A stretch of 7,144 nucleotides of DNA from Alphaproteobacteria bacterium (GTDB taxonomy: Bacteria; Pseudomonadota; Alphaproteobacteria; UBA8366): contig JASLSL010000221.1 in assembly GCA_030743445.1 (NCBI GenBank), forward strand, positions 1 through 7,144. Direction: 5' to 3'. A model generated the notes under the pieces. It did no database searches, was not told the DNA's origin, and was given only the letters and a program-made list of their open reading frames with translations. Numbering within the stretch: the first letter of the stretch is position 1; each line of letters begins with the position of its first letter. The position numbers and the translations under genes were made by a program. This document shows, piece by piece, positions 6,310 through 7,144 of this stretch.

Positions 6310-7144
6310 GCGTTGCTAGTGAAACCGGCGTAGGAACCGAGACCCATGCAGGCATCGGCGAGACCCTCATCGAGGTGACCGACCTGAAAATGCACTTCCC
6401 CGTCACCGAGGGCATCATCGTCCAGAAGACGGTGGCGCATATTAAGGCGGTCGACGGAATCACCTTCGCCATCCGCAAGGGCGAGACCCTGGGGCTGGTC
6501 GGCGAATCCGGCTGCGGCAAGACGACGACCGGCCGCTGCATCCTGCAGCTCGAAAATTCGACCGCGGGCGACATCGTTTACGAAGGGGTCAATCTCAACA
6601 CCTTGAAGGCCAAGGAAATGGCGCCGTACCGTCAGAAGATCCAGGTGATCTTCCAGGACCCGTACAGCTCGCTGAATCCGCGCATGAAGATCGGCGACAT
6701 CATCTCCGAGCCGATGGGCGTTCACGGCATCATCCCCGAACAGCGGGGCCGTGATGAGCGCGTTTTGGAGCTGTTGAAGGTGTGCGGCCTCAGCCCGCGG
6801 TTCGCGGACCGCTATCCGCACGAGATGAGCGGCGGTCAGCGCCAACGCGTCGGCATCGCGCGGGCGTTGGCGCTGAACCCGGAATTCATCGTCTGCGACG
6901 AGGCGGTCTCCGCCCTCGATGTGTCGATCCAGGCACAGGTCATCAATCTGCTCGAGGATCTGCGCGACGAATTCCAGTTGACCTACCTCTTCATCTCGCA
7001 CGACCTCAGCGTGGTGCGGCATCTTTGCCACCGGGTCGCGGTGATGTATCTCGGCAAAATGGTCGAACTCGCCGAGTGCGACGAATTGTTCGACTATCCG
7101 CTTCATCCCTATACCAGGGCGCTCCTGGAAGCGGTTCCGATCCC
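6306..7144 (+). CDS. dppF: DppF/OppF-like peptide ABC transporter ATPase (3' end outside window)
   Basis: The partner ATPase of the preceding gene; 279 complete codons are visible before the window ends, with no stop. The ATG at 6306 overlaps the upstream stop (ATGA). Motifs: Walker A GESGCGKT at 66-73, Q-loop Gln117 in VIFQDPYSSLNPR, signature MSGGQRQR at 174-181, Walker B FIVCDEA at 194-200 with catalytic Glu199 (Ala where Pro is common), D-loop SALD at 202-205 and H-loop His232 in SHDLSVV. The insert at 35-48 before KAVDGI is characteristic of the DppF/OppF side of the pair. The last visible residues, HPYTRALLEAVPI, open the oligopeptide-transport C-terminal domain; the rest, including any cysteine cluster, is cut off. 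About 20 residues precede the ATPase fold without recognisable features. Permease and binding-protein genes are not upstream, so they would have to lie to the right or elsewhere. Confidence 0.92.
   Translation, partial: MSVASETGVGTETHAGIGETLIEVTDLKMHFPVTEGIIVQKTVAHIKAVDGITFAIRKGETLGLVGESGCGKTTTGRCILQLENSTAGDIVYEGVNLNTLKAKEMAPYRQKIQVIFQDPYSSLNPRMKIGDIISEPMGVHGIIPEQRGRDERVLELLKVCGLSPRFADRYPHEMSGGQRQRVGIARALALNPEFIVCDEAVSALDVSIQAQVINLLEDLRDEFQLTYLFISHDLSVVRHLCHRVAVMYLGKMVELAECDELFDYPLHPYTRALLEAVPI

Noticed and set aside
1..7144. CRISPR array, tRNA/rRNA genes, insertion sequences, phage or toxin-antitoxin genes
   Set aside because: No regular repeat-spacer pattern, RNA-gene signature, transposase motif or terminal inverted repeats were seen; the window is almost entirely transporter and enzyme coding sequence.

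Overview
The window is GC-rich and tightly packed. Gene junctions overlap by 1-4 bases or are separated by 3 bases, and three of the starts are GTG. The proteins look like those of an alphaproteobacterium, perhaps Rhodospirillales-like, but no marker gene is present, so this placement is an inference from style and family resemblance. Nearly all of the sequence codes. The only real breaks are a gap of about 100 bases at 3312-3412 and a divergent, more AT-rich intergenic region of about 230 bases at 5080-5310.

Left arm, minus strand, reading from 5079 down to 1: a class IV PLP-dependent aminotransferase; a small sulfotransferase-like P-loop protein starting inside the aminotransferase stop (GTGA overlap); then a branched-chain/polar amino-acid ABC importer in the order livH (permease), livM (permease), livG (ATPase) and livF (ATPase, only its first 20 codons in view). 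No substrate-binding protein (LivK-type) is seen here. The junctions suggest translational coupling and one operon, although the gap before livH could hold an internal promoter.

Right arm, plus strand, 5311 to the end: two peptide/nickel-type ABC ATPases, DppD/OppD-like and DppF/OppF-like, joined by an ATGA overlap. The second runs off the window. Their permeases and binding protein must lie further right or elsewhere.

How the genes may work together: the right arm would energise peptide uptake and the left arm amino-acid uptake. The aminotransferase and its sulfotransferase-like partner probably act on an imported or derived amino or keto acid. The most interesting item is this pair. The two domain types resemble the two halves of plant 'branched-chain-amino-acid aminotransferase-like' fusion proteins, and the aminotransferase lacks the usual cofactor-binding glutamate (Thr in its place). 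The pair therefore looks like an undercharacterised two-protein module tied to a Liv transporter. The divergent intergenic region carries five copies of a GGCAA/TTGCC word, two of them in a perfect 8-bp inverted repeat, and may be a shared control region.
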